This document shows positions 8,700 to 17,588 of a DNA stretch of 64,000 nt, piece after piece. The notes beneath the pieces were generated by a model, which was not told the DNA's origin, ran no database searches, and saw nothing but the letters and a program-made list of their open reading frames with translations. The stretch lies in contig NZ_LN868939.1 of the NCBI RefSeq assembly GCF_001182745.1, forward strand, positions 1,426,001 through 1,490,000. The letters are read 5' to 3'. Every line of letters starts with the position of its first letter. Positions within the stretch are counted from its first letter, which is position 1. The position numbers were made by a program, and so were the translations under genes. The stretch is from Nocardia farcinica (GTDB lineage Bacteria; Actinomycetota; Actinomycetes; Mycobacteriales; Mycobacteriaceae).

Positions 8700-9877
8700 A
8701 CATCCCGCTGTGGAACTACCTGGTGCGCCGCCGGGTGGCGATCGCCAACCTGGGCCTGGTCGCGGTACTGCTGGCCGGGTCGGCCTACCTCGGGCTGGCC
8801 GTGCTGCGCATCAACCCGCTGCCCGACACCTACACGGTGACCGTGGAACTGAGGAACTCCGGCGGACTGCTGGCGAACAACGACGTCACCTTCCGCGGCA
8901 GCCGGGTGGGCCGGGTGGCCGAGGTCCGGGTGGCCGAGGTCGGCATCGTCGCCGAGGCCGAGATCCAGTCCTGGGCCAAGATCCCGGTCGGCGGCACCGT
9001 GGCGGTCGGGCGCCTGTCCGCCGCGGGCGAGCAGTACCTCGACTTCCGCCCGGACGCCGACAGCGGCCCCTACCTGCGCGACGGCGACGTGGTGGAGGTG
9101 GCCCGCACCACGACGCCGGTGACCGTGCCCTCGGTGCTCGACAACATGAGCGGCCTGATCGGCGGCATGAACCCGGCCCGGTTGAACGTCATCATCGACG
9201 AACTGGACAAGGCGCTGGCCGGCGGCCCGGACCGGTTGCGCAACATGATCTCCGGCATCAGCCGCGCGATGGCCGGACTGGACGAGCTGCTGCCACAGAC
9301 CAGGCAACTGATCGAGAACCTCGAGATCATCGCCGACACCACCTCGCACGCGCAGCCCGACCTGACCACCTTGACCACCGGCGCGGGCGCGCTGTTCGAG
9401 CAGCTCACCGCCGCCGACCAGGAACTGCGCCGTTTCCTCGACCTCGCGCCCGGCCAGCTGGCCACCGTCGGCGGCTTCATCGCCGACACCGAGGACCCGA
9501 TCACCAACCTGACCACCAATTTCGTGGCCATCACCCGCGCGGCGAAGCTGCGCCAGCCCGCCATCGAGGCGCTGTTCCCGGCACTGCGGGCCGGCTCGGC
9601 CGCCATCGGCGTGCCCGCGCACGACGGCGCCTACCACACCCTCGTCGACCCGTGGCCCCGCCCGACCTGCGATTACCCCACCGTCCCGAAGATCCCGGTG
9701 GTCGCCGCCACCGACAGCAGGGTGCGGCTCTACAACTACTGCGTAACCGACGATCCGGCGTTGCAGATCCGCGGCTCGGCCAACGCGCCGCGGCCGAACG
9801 TGCCCGACAACGGCTCCGGCCCGCCCCCCGGCGTGACCGGCGACGAGATGTCCCAGCCCGCCCCCACACACCGGTAG
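8696..9877 (+). CDS. mceF: MceF, Mce importer subunit
   Basis: A 393-residue Mce protein with a membrane helix at about residues 14-38, an MCE domain (VELRNSGGLLANNDVTFRGS onward, about 46-135) and a helical stalk. The C-terminal tail after about residue 335 is polar, with Pro, Asn and Thr (IRGSANAPRPNVPDN). The tail holds a Cys pair (RPTCDYP and YNYCVTD) plausibly forming a disulfide. It is the last of the six mce genes; the next gene starts 36 bp later with its own ribosome site, so the transcript probably continues. Confidence 0.9.
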   Translation: MNIPLWNYLVRRRVAIANLGLVAVLLAGSAYLGLAVLRINPLPDTYTVTVELRNSGGLLANNDVTFRGSRVGRVAEVRVAEVGIVAEAEIQSWAKIPVGGTVAVGRLSAAGEQYLDFRPDADSGPYLRDGDVVEVARTTTPVTVPSVLDNMSGLIGGMNPARLNVIIDELDKALAGGPDRLRNMISGISRAMAGLDELLPQTRQLIENLEIIADTTSHAQPDLTTLTTGAGALFEQLTAADQELRRFLDLAPGQLATVGGFIADTEDPITNLTTNFVAITRAAKLRQPAIEALFPALRAGSAAIGVPAHDGAYHTLVDPWPRPTCDYPTVPKIPVVAATDSRVRLYNYCVTDDPALQIRGSANAPRPNVPDNGSGPPPGVTGDEMSQPAPTHR

Positions 9878-9913
9878 GCCCGCGCCACGCCGGAGACAAG
9901 GAACCGAACTGCC

Positions 9914-10660
9914 ATGAGTGACAACGACGTCGACAAGGCCGCCACTCCCGAGCCGGACCGCGACGCCGCGGAACCGGCCGAGGGGGCGGGCGCGACGACC
10001 GGCTCGGCCGCGACCTCGGCGGGCAAGGACGCGACCGACGACAAGGCGGTCACGCTCGACAAGACGGAGCCGGCGGCGGCCCGAGATTCCGCCGATGATC
10101 CCGGAAAAGCCGCCGTCGCATCGGGATTCGCGGCGAAGCTGCGCTGGCCCGCAGGCCGTGCCCGCACCGTCACCGCCGGTGCGGCGGTCGCGGTGCTGGT
10201 CGGCGCGTCGGTCGGCGCGGCGGGCTGGTTCTCCAGCCAGAACAGCGAGCACGAGGGCCTGCTGGCCGCGCACGAGGAGGCCAGGCAGGCCGCCTGCGCC
10301 TACGCGCCGGTGCTGGCCGACTACGACGCGAAGAACCTCGACGCCTATTTCGCCAAGGTGCTCGACGGCGCGACCGGCGACTGGCGCAAGCAGTTCGACG
10401 ACACCAGCAGGGAACTGCGCGAGGTGCTCACCCAGGGCGAGGTGGTGTCCAAGGCCGACGACGTGCAGTGCGCGATCAAGACCGGCGACGAGACCTCCGC
10501 CGAAGCGATCGTCGTCATCGGCCAGACCATCACCAGCGTCGGCACCCAGGGCAAACCTTCGCCGGGGCAGCTGTCGATGATCATGCGGATGGAGAAGACC
10601 GACGGCCGCTGGCTGGTCAACCACGTCAACTCGCCGCTGGCCTCGGTCCCCCAGCAGTGA
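9914..10660 (+). CDS. Mce-associated membrane protein (Mam type)
   Basis: A 248-residue protein with a long charged, Ala/Glu/Asp-rich N-terminal region (1-80), one membrane helix (about 86-108, VTAGAAVAVLVGASVGAAGW) and an outer domain of about 135 residues. The outer domain has the Mam pattern: a Cys-containing helix (RQAACAYAPVLADYDAKNLD), DGATGDWRKQFDD, and C-terminal GRWLVNHVNSPL. Such proteins follow mce operons and are thought to stabilise the importer. The acidic, disordered N-terminus would lie in the cytoplasm. Only one Mam gene is present, fewer than the two to four often found. Confidence 0.82.
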   Translation: MSDNDVDKAATPEPDRDAAEPAEGAGATTGSAATSAGKDATDDKAVTLDKTEPAAARDSADDPGKAAVASGFAAKLRWPAGRARTVTAGAAVAVLVGASVGAAGWFSSQNSEHEGLLAAHEEARQAACAYAPVLADYDAKNLDAYFAKVLDGATGDWRKQFDDTSRELREVLTQGEVVSKADDVQCAIKTGDETSAEAIVVIGQTITSVGTQGKPSPGQLSMIMRMEKTDGRWLVNHVNSPLASVPQQ

Positions 10661-10724
10661 CGCCGCGCCGCCGCACCCGGTCCACGGAGTGACCCGGCGC
10701 GGCCGCCGCCCCTGCCGACCGCGC

Positions 10725-11978
10725 TCAGGCGGAGGCCGGGCGGCCGAACAGGATGACCTGCATCAGGTGGATCACCCGGGCCTGCGAGCAGATCGGGTTG
10801 TCCGGCCCCAGCCACTGGCCGATGTCGACGACCTGCGCGAGCGCGGCATGCACCAGCACGCGCGCCTCGGCGGGGGAGAGCTCCGGGCGCACCCCGACCA
10901 CCAGCTTGGCCCACTCCTCCACGTTGAGCCGCTGGATGTTCCGCAGCACCGTCCGGTCCTCCGGCGGCACGTTGCTGATCTCGGCGTAGTAGACGAAGGT
11001 CAGCTCCCGCTCGGCGAACGAGCCCGCGACATACAGCTCGATCAACGTCACCAGGGCCTGCTCGGGGCCGTCGGCGCCGGCGATCGCGGGACCGATGGCC
11101 GCCGAGACCCGATCGGCCGCCCGCCGGAACGCCGCGGCCAGGATGTCGCCCTTGCTGCGGTAGAACCGGTAGACCGCCGAGGACGCCGGTAACCCCGCGG
11201 CATTGGCGATGTCCTCCACGCTCACGTTCGGGTAGCCGCGCTCGTGGAACAGCTCGATCGAACGTTTCAGCAGCAGTTCGTGTTTGAAGGTCAACGGCAC
11301 TTCCGAGGGGGTGTGCGCCGCGGTGCGCTCGCCGATCGGCGGCAGCTCACAGGCGAGCACGGCATCCGAAGCCGAACGCAGCAACTTCGCCAAGGCGCGC
11401 ACCGGAATCGACACGTGGTGATCGGAGATGCTGCCGATCACACTGAGCACCGAGGTCGCCAGTACCGCCCGGTCCGCCCGGGACAGCTCGGGCCGGCTGT
11501 CGGCCAGCAGGGAGCGCAGCATCGCGTAGACGTCGCCGAGTTGCCCGATGAGCACCCGGTAGTCCTCGGGCCGCAGGTAGCGGGACTGCCAGCGCAGCAA
11601 CGACGCTCCGCGGCGATCGGTGATGGACCGGTCGACCAGCGCGTCGAGAATGTGCGCGAGCCGTTGCTGCGCGGGCGCGTCGAGAAGGTGCTCGGGCAGG
11701 TGGACGGCCTGCTCGCACAGCGCGCTCAAGCGCAGCGCCTCCTCCCGGAACAGCGCGTATTTGCTGGGGTAGTGGCGGTAGAGCGCGGTGGAACTGATGT
11801 CGAGGCGGGAGGCGATGTCCTCCATGCTCACCCCGTGGTAGCCGAGCGCTCCGAAGGCCTCCGCGGACGCGGCCGCGATCTGCGCACGCCGATCCCGCGG
11901 ACGTTTGCGGACCACTCGCCCGGTGACGGGATCGCCGCCTGCCGAGCCGCGTGTGGTGCGGCGTTTGTGCGCGTCCAT
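10725..11978 (-). CDS. Mce3R-like regulator with two TetR-type DNA-binding units
   Basis: A 417-residue protein about twice the usual TetR length. The first helix-turn-helix is at about residues 49-72 (VSMEDIASRLDISSTALYRH) and a second at about 248-272 (VSVEDIANAAGLPASSAVYRFY), each followed by a ligand-domain-like region. This tandem TetR architecture is that of mycobacterial Mce3R, a repressor of an mce operon and of lipid-metabolism genes. It lies tail-to-tail with the mce operon, a natural candidate for its control. The neighbour at 12146-13405 is a close paralogue. A palindrome just upstream of its start suggests autoregulation. Confidence 0.85.
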   Translation of the reverse strand: MDAHKRRTTRGSAGGDPVTGRVVRKRPRDRRAQIAAASAEAFGALGYHGVSMEDIASRLDISSTALYRHYPSKYALFREEALRLSALCEQAVHLPEHLLDAPAQQRLAHILDALVDRSITDRRGASLLRWQSRYLRPEDYRVLIGQLGDVYAMLRSLLADSRPELSRADRAVLATSVLSVIGSISDHHVSIPVRALAKLLRSASDAVLACELPPIGERTAAHTPSEVPLTFKHELLLKRSIELFHERGYPNVSVEDIANAAGLPASSAVYRFYRSKGDILAAAFRRAADRVSAAIGPAIAGADGPEQALVTLIELYVAGSFAERELTFVYYAEISNVPPEDRTVLRNIQRLNVEEWAKLVVGVRPELSPAEARVLVHAALAQVVDIGQWLGPDNPICSQARVIHLMQVILFGRPASA

Positions 11979-11991
11979 TCCGGCATGTTAT

Positions 11992-12011
11992 CCCAAACAG
12001 ATGCTTGGGAA
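11992..12011. promoter_or_regulatory. Palindrome upstream of the first Mce3R-like gene, possible operator
   Basis: TCCCAA at 11992-11997 and TTGGGA at 12006-12011 form a perfect six-base inverted repeat with an eight-base spacer, starting 14 bp upstream of the regulator's start codon. Size and symmetry suit a TetR-type operator. I did not find the same sequence ahead of the mce operon or of the second regulator. Confidence 0.4.
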
Positions 12012-12145
12012 CGGCCTGTTCCTGCGCCCCGACGCGAACTGAACGAAAGGTCACAAAAAGCCGGTAACGCTGCTGCTCATGTGGCCGATGATAAGGACCA
12101 GGGTGGGAATACCCGTTAACATCCAGCGGATTCCGGCGGACCGGT

Positions 12146-13405
12146 TCACCGGGCGGTGACGGGACGGCCGAACAGCACGATCTCCATCGCCGTGCGCACC
12201 CGCTGCTGCCCGGCGACGGGGTCGCTGCCGAATGCCCGGCCCAGGTCGACGACGAGCGCGAAGGCCGCGTGCACCAGGAAACGCGCTTCGGCGGGGGACA
12301 GTTCGGTCCGCACGTCGCGCACGAGCTTGCTCCACTCCTCCACGTTGAGCCGCTGGATGTTACGCAGCACAGTGCGTTCCTCGGCGGGCACGTGCTGGAA
12401 CTCGGTGTAGTAGACGAAGGTGAGCTCGCGCTCGGCGAACGATCCGGCCACGAACCGTTCGATCAGAATGCTCATCGCCGCTTCGGGATTCGGCGCCGCG
12501 GCCACCGCGGGACCGATCGCCGCGGAGACCCGGTCGGCGGCGCGGCGGAAGGCGGCCGCGAGCAGGTCGCTCTTGCCGCGATAGAAGCGGTAGACCGCCG
12601 AGGCCGCCGAAAGCCCCGCCGCACCGGCGATCTCCTCCACGCTGACGTTCGGGTAGCCGCGGTCGTGGAACAGCTCGACGGCCTTGCGCAGCAACAGCTC
12701 GTGCTTGAACGAGTCGGGGATCTCCACCGGCGGCGCCTCCTCCGACTCGGCCGAGGCCGGCGGCAGGTCGGCGTGCGCCAACGCCAGGCAGGCCGAGGAG
12801 AGCAACCGCACCAGCGCCTTGGCAGGCATCGCGGCGTGGTGGTCGGCGATGCTGGTGACCACGCTGAGGATGGCCGCCCGCAACACGCGCGTGTCGTCGG
12901 CGGTCAGTTCCGGTCGCAGCGCGCGCAGTTCGGCGCCGATCGCCTCGAGCACGGTGTGTTGCTGGTCGGCGAGGGTCTGCTGATCCTGCTCGTCGAGGTA
13001 GCGCACCTCCCAGCGCACCAGCGTCAGGGTGGGCCGGTTGTCGATGGCCGCGCCGATCAGGGCCTCCAGCAGATGGCGCAGGCGGTGCTCGGGGTCCTGG
13101 TCGGCGGCTTCCTCGGGGAGCCGGACCGATTCGGTGAGCGCCTGGCCGACGCGCAGCAGCTCCTCGCGGAACAGCGCGTACTTGCTGGGATAGTGCCGAT
13201 ACAGCGCCGCGGAGCTGATGCCAAGACCCGAGGCGATGTCCTCCATGCTGACACCGTGGTAGCCCAGGGCGCCGAACGCGGCGGCCGAGGCGGCGGCGAT
13301 CTGGGCGCGGCGGTTCTTCGGCCTGCGCCGGATCTCACGGGGTGCCGAGTCGCCGTCGACCACGTTTCGCGCCGTGCGGCGGTTGTCGACACTCATGCCC
13401 TTCAT
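12146..13405 (-). CDS. Second Mce3R-like double TetR regulator
   Basis: A 419-residue paralogue of the protein at 10725-11978, sharing most of both DNA-binding units: VSMEDIASGLGISSAALYRH at about residue 55 and VSVEEIAGAAGLSAASAVYRFY at about 250, plus the C-terminal block RTVLRNIQRLNVEEW. Start choice is between the ATG at 13405 and one nine bases downstream (MSVDNRR); neither has an ideally spaced ribosome site. The pair probably arose by tandem duplication. It is divergent from the DJ-1-like gene with a 110-bp shared promoter region. The first helix-turn-helix differs at several positions, so the two may recognise different sites. Confidence 0.84.
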   Translation of the reverse strand: MKGMSVDNRRTARNVVDGDSAPREIRRRPKNRRAQIAAASAAAFGALGYHGVSMEDIASGLGISSAALYRHYPSKYALFREELLRVGQALTESVRLPEEAADQDPEHRLRHLLEALIGAAIDNRPTLTLVRWEVRYLDEQDQQTLADQQHTVLEAIGAELRALRPELTADDTRVLRAAILSVVTSIADHHAAMPAKALVRLLSSACLALAHADLPPASAESEEAPPVEIPDSFKHELLLRKAVELFHDRGYPNVSVEEIAGAAGLSAASAVYRFYRGKSDLLAAAFRRAADRVSAAIGPAVAAAPNPEAAMSILIERFVAGSFAERELTFVYYTEFQHVPAEERTVLRNIQRLNVEEWSKLVRDVRTELSPAEARFLVHAAFALVVDLGRAFGSDPVAGQQRVRTAMEIVLFGRPVTAR

Positions 13406-13515
13406 CGTAACGACCCGGACATCCGGCGGATTTGTCCAGGTCGGGCCTGTGCCACCCCCGTGTGCTCCGGGCCGGTGCTACGGTCTGTCCACCGGTTCGA
13501 CGAAGGGGGTGCGCC

Positions 13516-14259
13516 GTGCCCGCCCGACAGGTGGCGATCGTGCTGTATCCGGGGATGACCGCGTTGGATGCCATCGGGCCCTACGAGGTGCTGCGCTTCG
13601 CGCCCGACACCGAGATCCGCTTCGTCGGCCACGAGGTCGGCCCGGTGGTCACCGACAGCGGCGTGCTCGCGCTCGGCGTCACCCACACCTTCGCCGAGAC
13701 TCCCGCCCCGCAGATCGTCGTCGTGCCCGGCGGGCCCGCGGCCACCGCCGTCGCCGCGGACACGGCGGTGCTGGACTGGCTGCGCGCGGCGCACCGCACC
13801 GCCGAATGGACCACCTCGGTGTGCACCGGCGCCCTGGTGCTCGCCGCCGCCGGACTGCTCGACGGCAAACCAGCCACCACCCACTGGGCCGCCCAGTCCG
13901 CGCTCGGCCTGCTCGGCGCCCAGCCGCGCAAACAGGAGCGGGTGGTGCGCGCGGACGCGCGGATCGTCACCGCCGCGGGCGTCTCGGCGGGCATCGACAT
14001 GGCGCTGTGGCTGGTCGCCGAGATCCACGGCGCCGACCGGGCCCGCACCGTGCAGCTCGACATCGAATACGACCCGCGGCCGCCGGTGGACGCGGGCCAT
14101 CCGAGCAAGGCGTCCTCGGCGGTGCGACGGGCGTCCTTGGCCGATCAGGCGAAGTTGATGCGCGCGTTGACGGCGGGCGAGCTGGTGCGCACGGTCACCG
14201 GCGCCCAGCTGGCCCTGTGGCGGGGCGCGCTGCGCCGGGTGCGGGCCCGGATCGGCTGA
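13516..14259 (+). CDS. DJ-1/PfpI-family protein, isonitrile-hydratase-like
   Basis: A 247-residue protein starting at a GTG behind GAAGGGGG. It has the DJ-1/PfpI fold signature: VAIVLYPGMTALDAIGPYEVL at the N-terminus, VVVPGGPAA in the middle, and the nucleophile elbow SVCTGALVLAAAGLLDG with Cys103. Asp18 plus this cysteine match the catalytic pair of isonitrile hydratase (InhA), the closest named family. The C-terminal 50 residues are extra and basic, without the AraC helix-turn-helix of GlxA regulators. Substrate is unknown. Its stop lies inside a 27-bp tandem repeat shared with the end of the convergent synthetase gene. Confidence 0.75.
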   Translation: MPARQVAIVLYPGMTALDAIGPYEVLRFAPDTEIRFVGHEVGPVVTDSGVLALGVTHTFAETPAPQIVVVPGGPAATAVAADTAVLDWLRAAHRTAEWTTSVCTGALVLAAAGLLDGKPATTHWAAQSALGLLGAQPRKQERVVRADARIVTAAGVSAGIDMALWLVAEIHGADRARTVQLDIEYDPRPPVDAGHPSKASSAVRRASLADQAKLMRALTAGELVRTVTGAQLALWRGALRRVRARIG

Positions 14260-14309
14260 GTCCGCTCAGCGCGCGGCCGGGCCTGAGCCCGCTCAGCGCG
14301 CGGCCGGGC
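14256..14309. repeat. 27-bp tandem repeat across two convergent gene ends
   Basis: Two adjacent 27-bp copies (14256-14282 and 14283-14309) differ at one base. Each starts CTGAG, has CTCAG five bases later (a small hairpin), and continues GCGCGGCCGGGC. The first copy carries the stop of the DJ-1-like gene; the second encodes the last codons and stop of the acetoacetyl-CoA synthetase on the other strand. The hairpins may act as a bidirectional terminator. Confidence 0.7.
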
Positions 14310-16239
14310 GGACCGCGGCGTACCAGTCCAGCAGGTCCGGATTGTCGACCGCGCTGCGCTCCACCACCGCGCCCGGCTCGGCGCCCTGCAACAGCTTCTT
14401 GATCGGCACCTCGAGCTTCTTGCCGGTGCGGGTGTGCGGAATGCCGGGCGCGAGCAGGATCTCGTCGGGCACGTGCCGCGGGGAGACCTCGGTGCGGATG
14501 GTCTCGCGGATGCGGGCCACGAGGTCGTCGGTCAGCTCCGCGCCCGGGGCGAGCAGCACGAACAGCGGCATCCAGTAGCCGCCGTCGGATTGTTCCACCC
14601 CGATCACCAGCGCCTCGGCGATCTCGGGCAGGCCCTCCACCGCCTGGTAGATGTCGGCGCTGCCCATCCGGATGCCGTGCCGGTTCAGCGTGGAGTCGGA
14701 GCGGCCGTGCACGATGACGCTGCCGTGGTCGGTGATGGTGATCCAGTCACCGTGCCGCCACACGCCGGGGAACATGTCGAAGTAGGCGTCGTGGTAGCGC
14801 TTGCCGTCCTCGTCGCGCCAGAAGGACACCGGCATCGACGGCATCGGCGCGGTGACCACCAGCTCGCCGACCTCGCCGCGCACCGGCCGCCCCGACTCGT
14901 CGTAGGCGTCCAGCGCCACACCGAGGTAGGGCACCGACAGCTCACCCGGCCACACCGGCACCGTGCGGGCCCACCCGAGGAACGCCGACACCACGTCGGT
15001 GCCGCCGCTGATCGAGGCCACCGGCACGTGCTCGCCGACGTTGTCGCGCAGCCACAGCGCCGAGGACGGCGGCAGCGCCGACCCGGTGATACCGACCAGC
15101 CGCAGCGCCGACAGGTCGTGCTCGGTGCGCGGCACCGCGCCCGCCTTGATGCAGGCCAGCACGTAGCCGGGGCTGGTGCCGAGCACGGTCACGCCCAGCT
15201 CGGCGGCCAGCCGCCACAGCCCGTCCGGGCCGGGATGGGTGGGGCTGCCGTCGTAGGTGACGATGGTCGACCCGGTGAGCAGCCCGGCCACCTGGAAGTT
15301 CCACATCATCCAGCTGGGGCTGGTGTACCAGAAGAAGGTGTCCGCGGGACCGATGTCCGATTGCAGCGCGACCGCCTTGAGATGCTCGAGCAGCACGCCG
15401 CCGTGCCCGTGCACGATGCCCTTGGGCAACCCGGTGGTGCCGGAGGAGAACACGATCCACAGCGGATGGTCGAAGTCGACCGGCTCGGTCTGGATGAGCG
15501 GGGCCGCGTTGTCGGTGTCGGCGACGGCGTCGGCCCAGCTGGTGGCGTCCGGCACCGCCGCGCCCAGGCGCTCCACCACCACCGTGGCCCGCAGTGTCGG
15601 CAGGCCCGCGCGCAGCGCCGCGATGTCGGCGCTCTTGTCGTGCGCCTTGCCGCCGAAGCGGTAACCGTCGGCGGTCACCAGCACGGTCGGCTCCAGCTGG
15701 CCGAGCCGGTCCAGCGCCGCCTTGGGGGAGTAGTCCTGCCCGCACGCGCTCCACACCGCCCCGATGCTCGCGGTGGCGAGGAAGGCGATCACCGCCTCGG
15801 GAATGTTGGGCAGGTAGCCGACCACCCGGTCGCCGGGCCGGACCCCCAGCGACCGCAGGGTGCGGGCGAACGCCGCGGTGCTGTCGATCAATTCGGCCCA
15901 CGACACCTCGCGCACCGGCGCGCCCTCGCTCGCGGCCAGGATGGCGGGCCGGTCGGTGCGCGCCTGCCGCACCACCTGATCGACATAGTTCACCCGGGTA
16001 CCGGGAAACCACTGCGCGCCCGGCATGTCGGCCGTCGCCAGCACGTCACCGGCGACCTCACCGAGTTCGAAATAGTCCCAGACCGCCCGCCAGAAACCGG
16101 GCAGATCCCGCACCGACCACTGCCACAGCGCCCGGTAGTCCGGTGCCGCCGAGCCGCTGCGCGCGGCGGCGAACCGGGCGAAATCGGTGATCCTGGCCTC
16201 GGCGACGTCCTGCTCGGTGGGCACCCACTGTGGTTGCAC
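14293..16239 (-). CDS. Acetoacetyl-CoA synthetase
   Basis: A 648-residue adenylate-forming ligase of the acetyl/acetoacetyl-CoA synthetase type. It has the AMP-binding loop SSGTTGLPKGIVHGHGG, the acetoacetyl-specific run TFFWYTSPSWMMWNFQVAGL, GISGGTD, and the catalytic lysine motif TRTGKKLEVPIKKLL near the C-terminus. The start is GTG with GGAGGAGA before it. It is the last gene of the minus operon, 24 bp after the CitE-like gene. It would activate acetoacetate, a product of leucine breakdown through HMG-CoA, so it fits the pathway encoded upstream. Length matches the family. Confidence 0.9.
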   Translation of the reverse strand: MQPQWVPTEQDVAEARITDFARFAAARSGSAAPDYRALWQWSVRDLPGFWRAVWDYFELGEVAGDVLATADMPGAQWFPGTRVNYVDQVVRQARTDRPAILAASEGAPVREVSWAELIDSTAAFARTLRSLGVRPGDRVVGYLPNIPEAVIAFLATASIGAVWSACGQDYSPKAALDRLGQLEPTVLVTADGYRFGGKAHDKSADIAALRAGLPTLRATVVVERLGAAVPDATSWADAVADTDNAAPLIQTEPVDFDHPLWIVFSSGTTGLPKGIVHGHGGVLLEHLKAVALQSDIGPADTFFWYTSPSWMMWNFQVAGLLTGSTIVTYDGSPTHPGPDGLWRLAAELGVTVLGTSPGYVLACIKAGAVPRTEHDLSALRLVGITGSALPPSSALWLRDNVGEHVPVASISGGTDVVSAFLGWARTVPVWPGELSVPYLGVALDAYDESGRPVRGEVGELVVTAPMPSMPVSFWRDEDGKRYHDAYFDMFPGVWRHGDWITITDHGSVIVHGRSDSTLNRHGIRMGSADIYQAVEGLPEIAEALVIGVEQSDGGYWMPLFVLLAPGAELTDDLVARIRETIRTEVSPRHVPDEILLAPGIPHTRTGKKLEVPIKKLLQGAEPGAVVERSAVDNPDLLDWYAAVRPAAR

Positions 16240-16263
16240 CGCGAATCTCCTCCCTGGTGCTGT

Positions 16264-17088
16264 TCAGTCCTGGCCCGCGCGGCGCAGGATCTGTTCGGCG
16301 TGCCGCAGCACCGGACCGTCGACCATCCTGCCCTCGAAGGCGAACACACCCCGATTGTCCGGCACCGCCGCCAGTACCCGCCGCGCCCAGTCGATCTCCG
16401 CCGGCGCCGGCGCGTACGCGGCCCGGATCACCGGCACCTGGCTCGGGTGGATGGCGACCTTCACGTCGAAACCGACCGCCACCGCGTCCTCGGCCTCGGC
16501 GCGCAGGCCGTCCAGGTCGGCGATGTCGAGGTAGACCGAGTCGAGCGCGAGCTTGCCGTAGGCCTTGGCCGCCAGCAGCGACGTCGAGCGCACGTGCCGC
16601 GCGACGTCCCGGTAGGAGCCGTCGGCGTGCCTGCTTCCCGTGCCACCCAGTCCGGCGACCAGATCCTCCGCACCCCACATCACGCCGATCGCGTTGCGCG
16701 CCAGCACTGCCCGGCCCACGGCCAGCGCACCCAGCGGCGATTCGATCAGCGCGATCACCTCGTAGTCGGCCAGCCCGGAGAGCTGTTCGGCCGATTCGGT
16801 CTTGGGCAGCATCACCCGCCGGTAGCGGGTGTCCGCCAGCGCCAGCAGATCGAGTGCGTGCTCGTCGGTGCCCACCGCGTTCACCCGCACCACGGTGCGC
16901 TCGGGGTCCAGCGGTGTCGACACCAGCGCGGTGCGGGCCGCCGCCTTGTCCGCCGGTGCCACCCCGTCCTCGAGGTCGAGGATCACGACGTCGGCCGCGG
17001 CGGCGGCCTTGGCGTAGCGCTCGGGCCGGTCGGCCGGGCAGAACAGCCAGGCCGGGCCGGGCGGCTGCCAGCTCGTCGCCGCGGTCAC
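16264..17088 (-). CDS. CitE-like HpcH/HpaI-family acyl-CoA lyase
   Basis: A 274-residue protein of the citrate-lyase-beta / malyl-CoA-lyase family: FCPADRPERYAKAAAAADVVILDLEDGV (the DLEDGV loop), the metal-binding glutamate in IALIESPLGA, and GAEDLVAGLGG. It stands alone without CitD or CitF partners, so it is not a classical citrate lyase. The mycobacterial homologue in the same gene order (Rv2498c type) cleaves short beta-hydroxyacyl-CoA compounds. Here it could split HMG-CoA or a related thioester. Start is GTG, overlapping the MaoC stop by four bases. Confidence 0.85.
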   Translation of the reverse strand: MTAATSWQPPGPAWLFCPADRPERYAKAAAAADVVILDLEDGVAPADKAAARTALVSTPLDPERTVVRVNAVGTDEHALDLLALADTRYRRVMLPKTESAEQLSGLADYEVIALIESPLGALAVGRAVLARNAIGVMWGAEDLVAGLGGTGSRHADGSYRDVARHVRSTSLLAAKAYGKLALDSVYLDIADLDGLRAEAEDAVAVGFDVKVAIHPSQVPVIRAAYAPAPAEIDWARRVLAAVPDNRGVFAFEGRMVDGPVLRHAEQILRRAGQD

Positions 17089-17588
17089 GACGCCGCCGGC
17101 CGCAGCCGGACCAGGGTCTTGCGGGTGGCCGTGGCGACCACCTCGCCGTGCTGATTGCGGGCGGTGTGGGCGAAGGTGACGATGCCCTCGCCGGGCCGCG
17201 ACTTGGACTCCCGCTTGTCGGTCACCACCGTCTCGGCGTAGATCGTGTCGCCGTGGAACAGCGGCTTGGGGAAGGCGATGTCGGAGAAGCCCAGGTTGGC
17301 CACGATGGTGCCCTGGGTCAGCTGCGCGACCGAGAGCCCCACCAGCGTGGACAGCGTGAACATCGAGTTCACCAGCCGCTTGTTGAACGGCGGCAGCGCG
17401 TCGCTGAACGCGGCGTCCAGGTGCAGCGCCTGGGTGTTCATCGTCAGCGTGGTGAACAGCACGTTGTCGGCTTCGGTGATGGTGCGGCCCGGCCGGTGCT
17501 CATAGACCACGTCGGTCTCGAACTCCTCGAACCACAGCCCGCGCTGCACGATCCTGCGCGGTTCGCTACCGGTGTGCTCGGTGCTCAC
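17085..17588 (-). CDS. MaoC-like hydratase
   Basis: A 167-residue single hot-dog-fold protein of the MaoC / mesaconyl-CoA-hydratase-like group. The active-site region reads TMNTQALHLD, where classical R-hydratases have a GD-x-N-P-x-H-x-D pattern; the His and following Asp are kept but the first Asp is replaced by Asn. The beginning of the domain (GRTITEADNVLFTTLT) is typical. It would hydrate or dehydrate a short branched acyl-CoA between the carboxylase and the lyase. Coupled on both sides by four-base overlaps. Confidence 0.82.
   Translation of the reverse strand: MSTEHTGSEPRRIVQRGLWFEEFETDVVYEHRPGRTITEADNVLFTTLTMNTQALHLDAAFSDALPPFNKRLVNSMFTLSTLVGLSVAQLTQGTIVANLGFSDIAFPKPLFHGDTIYAETVVTDKRESKSRPGEGIVTFAHTARNQHGEVVATATRKTLVRLRPAAS

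Noticed and set aside
12051..12335. Small minus-strand frame between the two regulators
   Set aside because: It overlaps the 3' end of the second regulator in another frame, is Arg-rich and lacks a ribosome site.
16264..17088. CitE-like gene as a subunit of citrate lyase
   Set aside because: CitD and CitF are absent and the operon context is acyl-CoA degradation.
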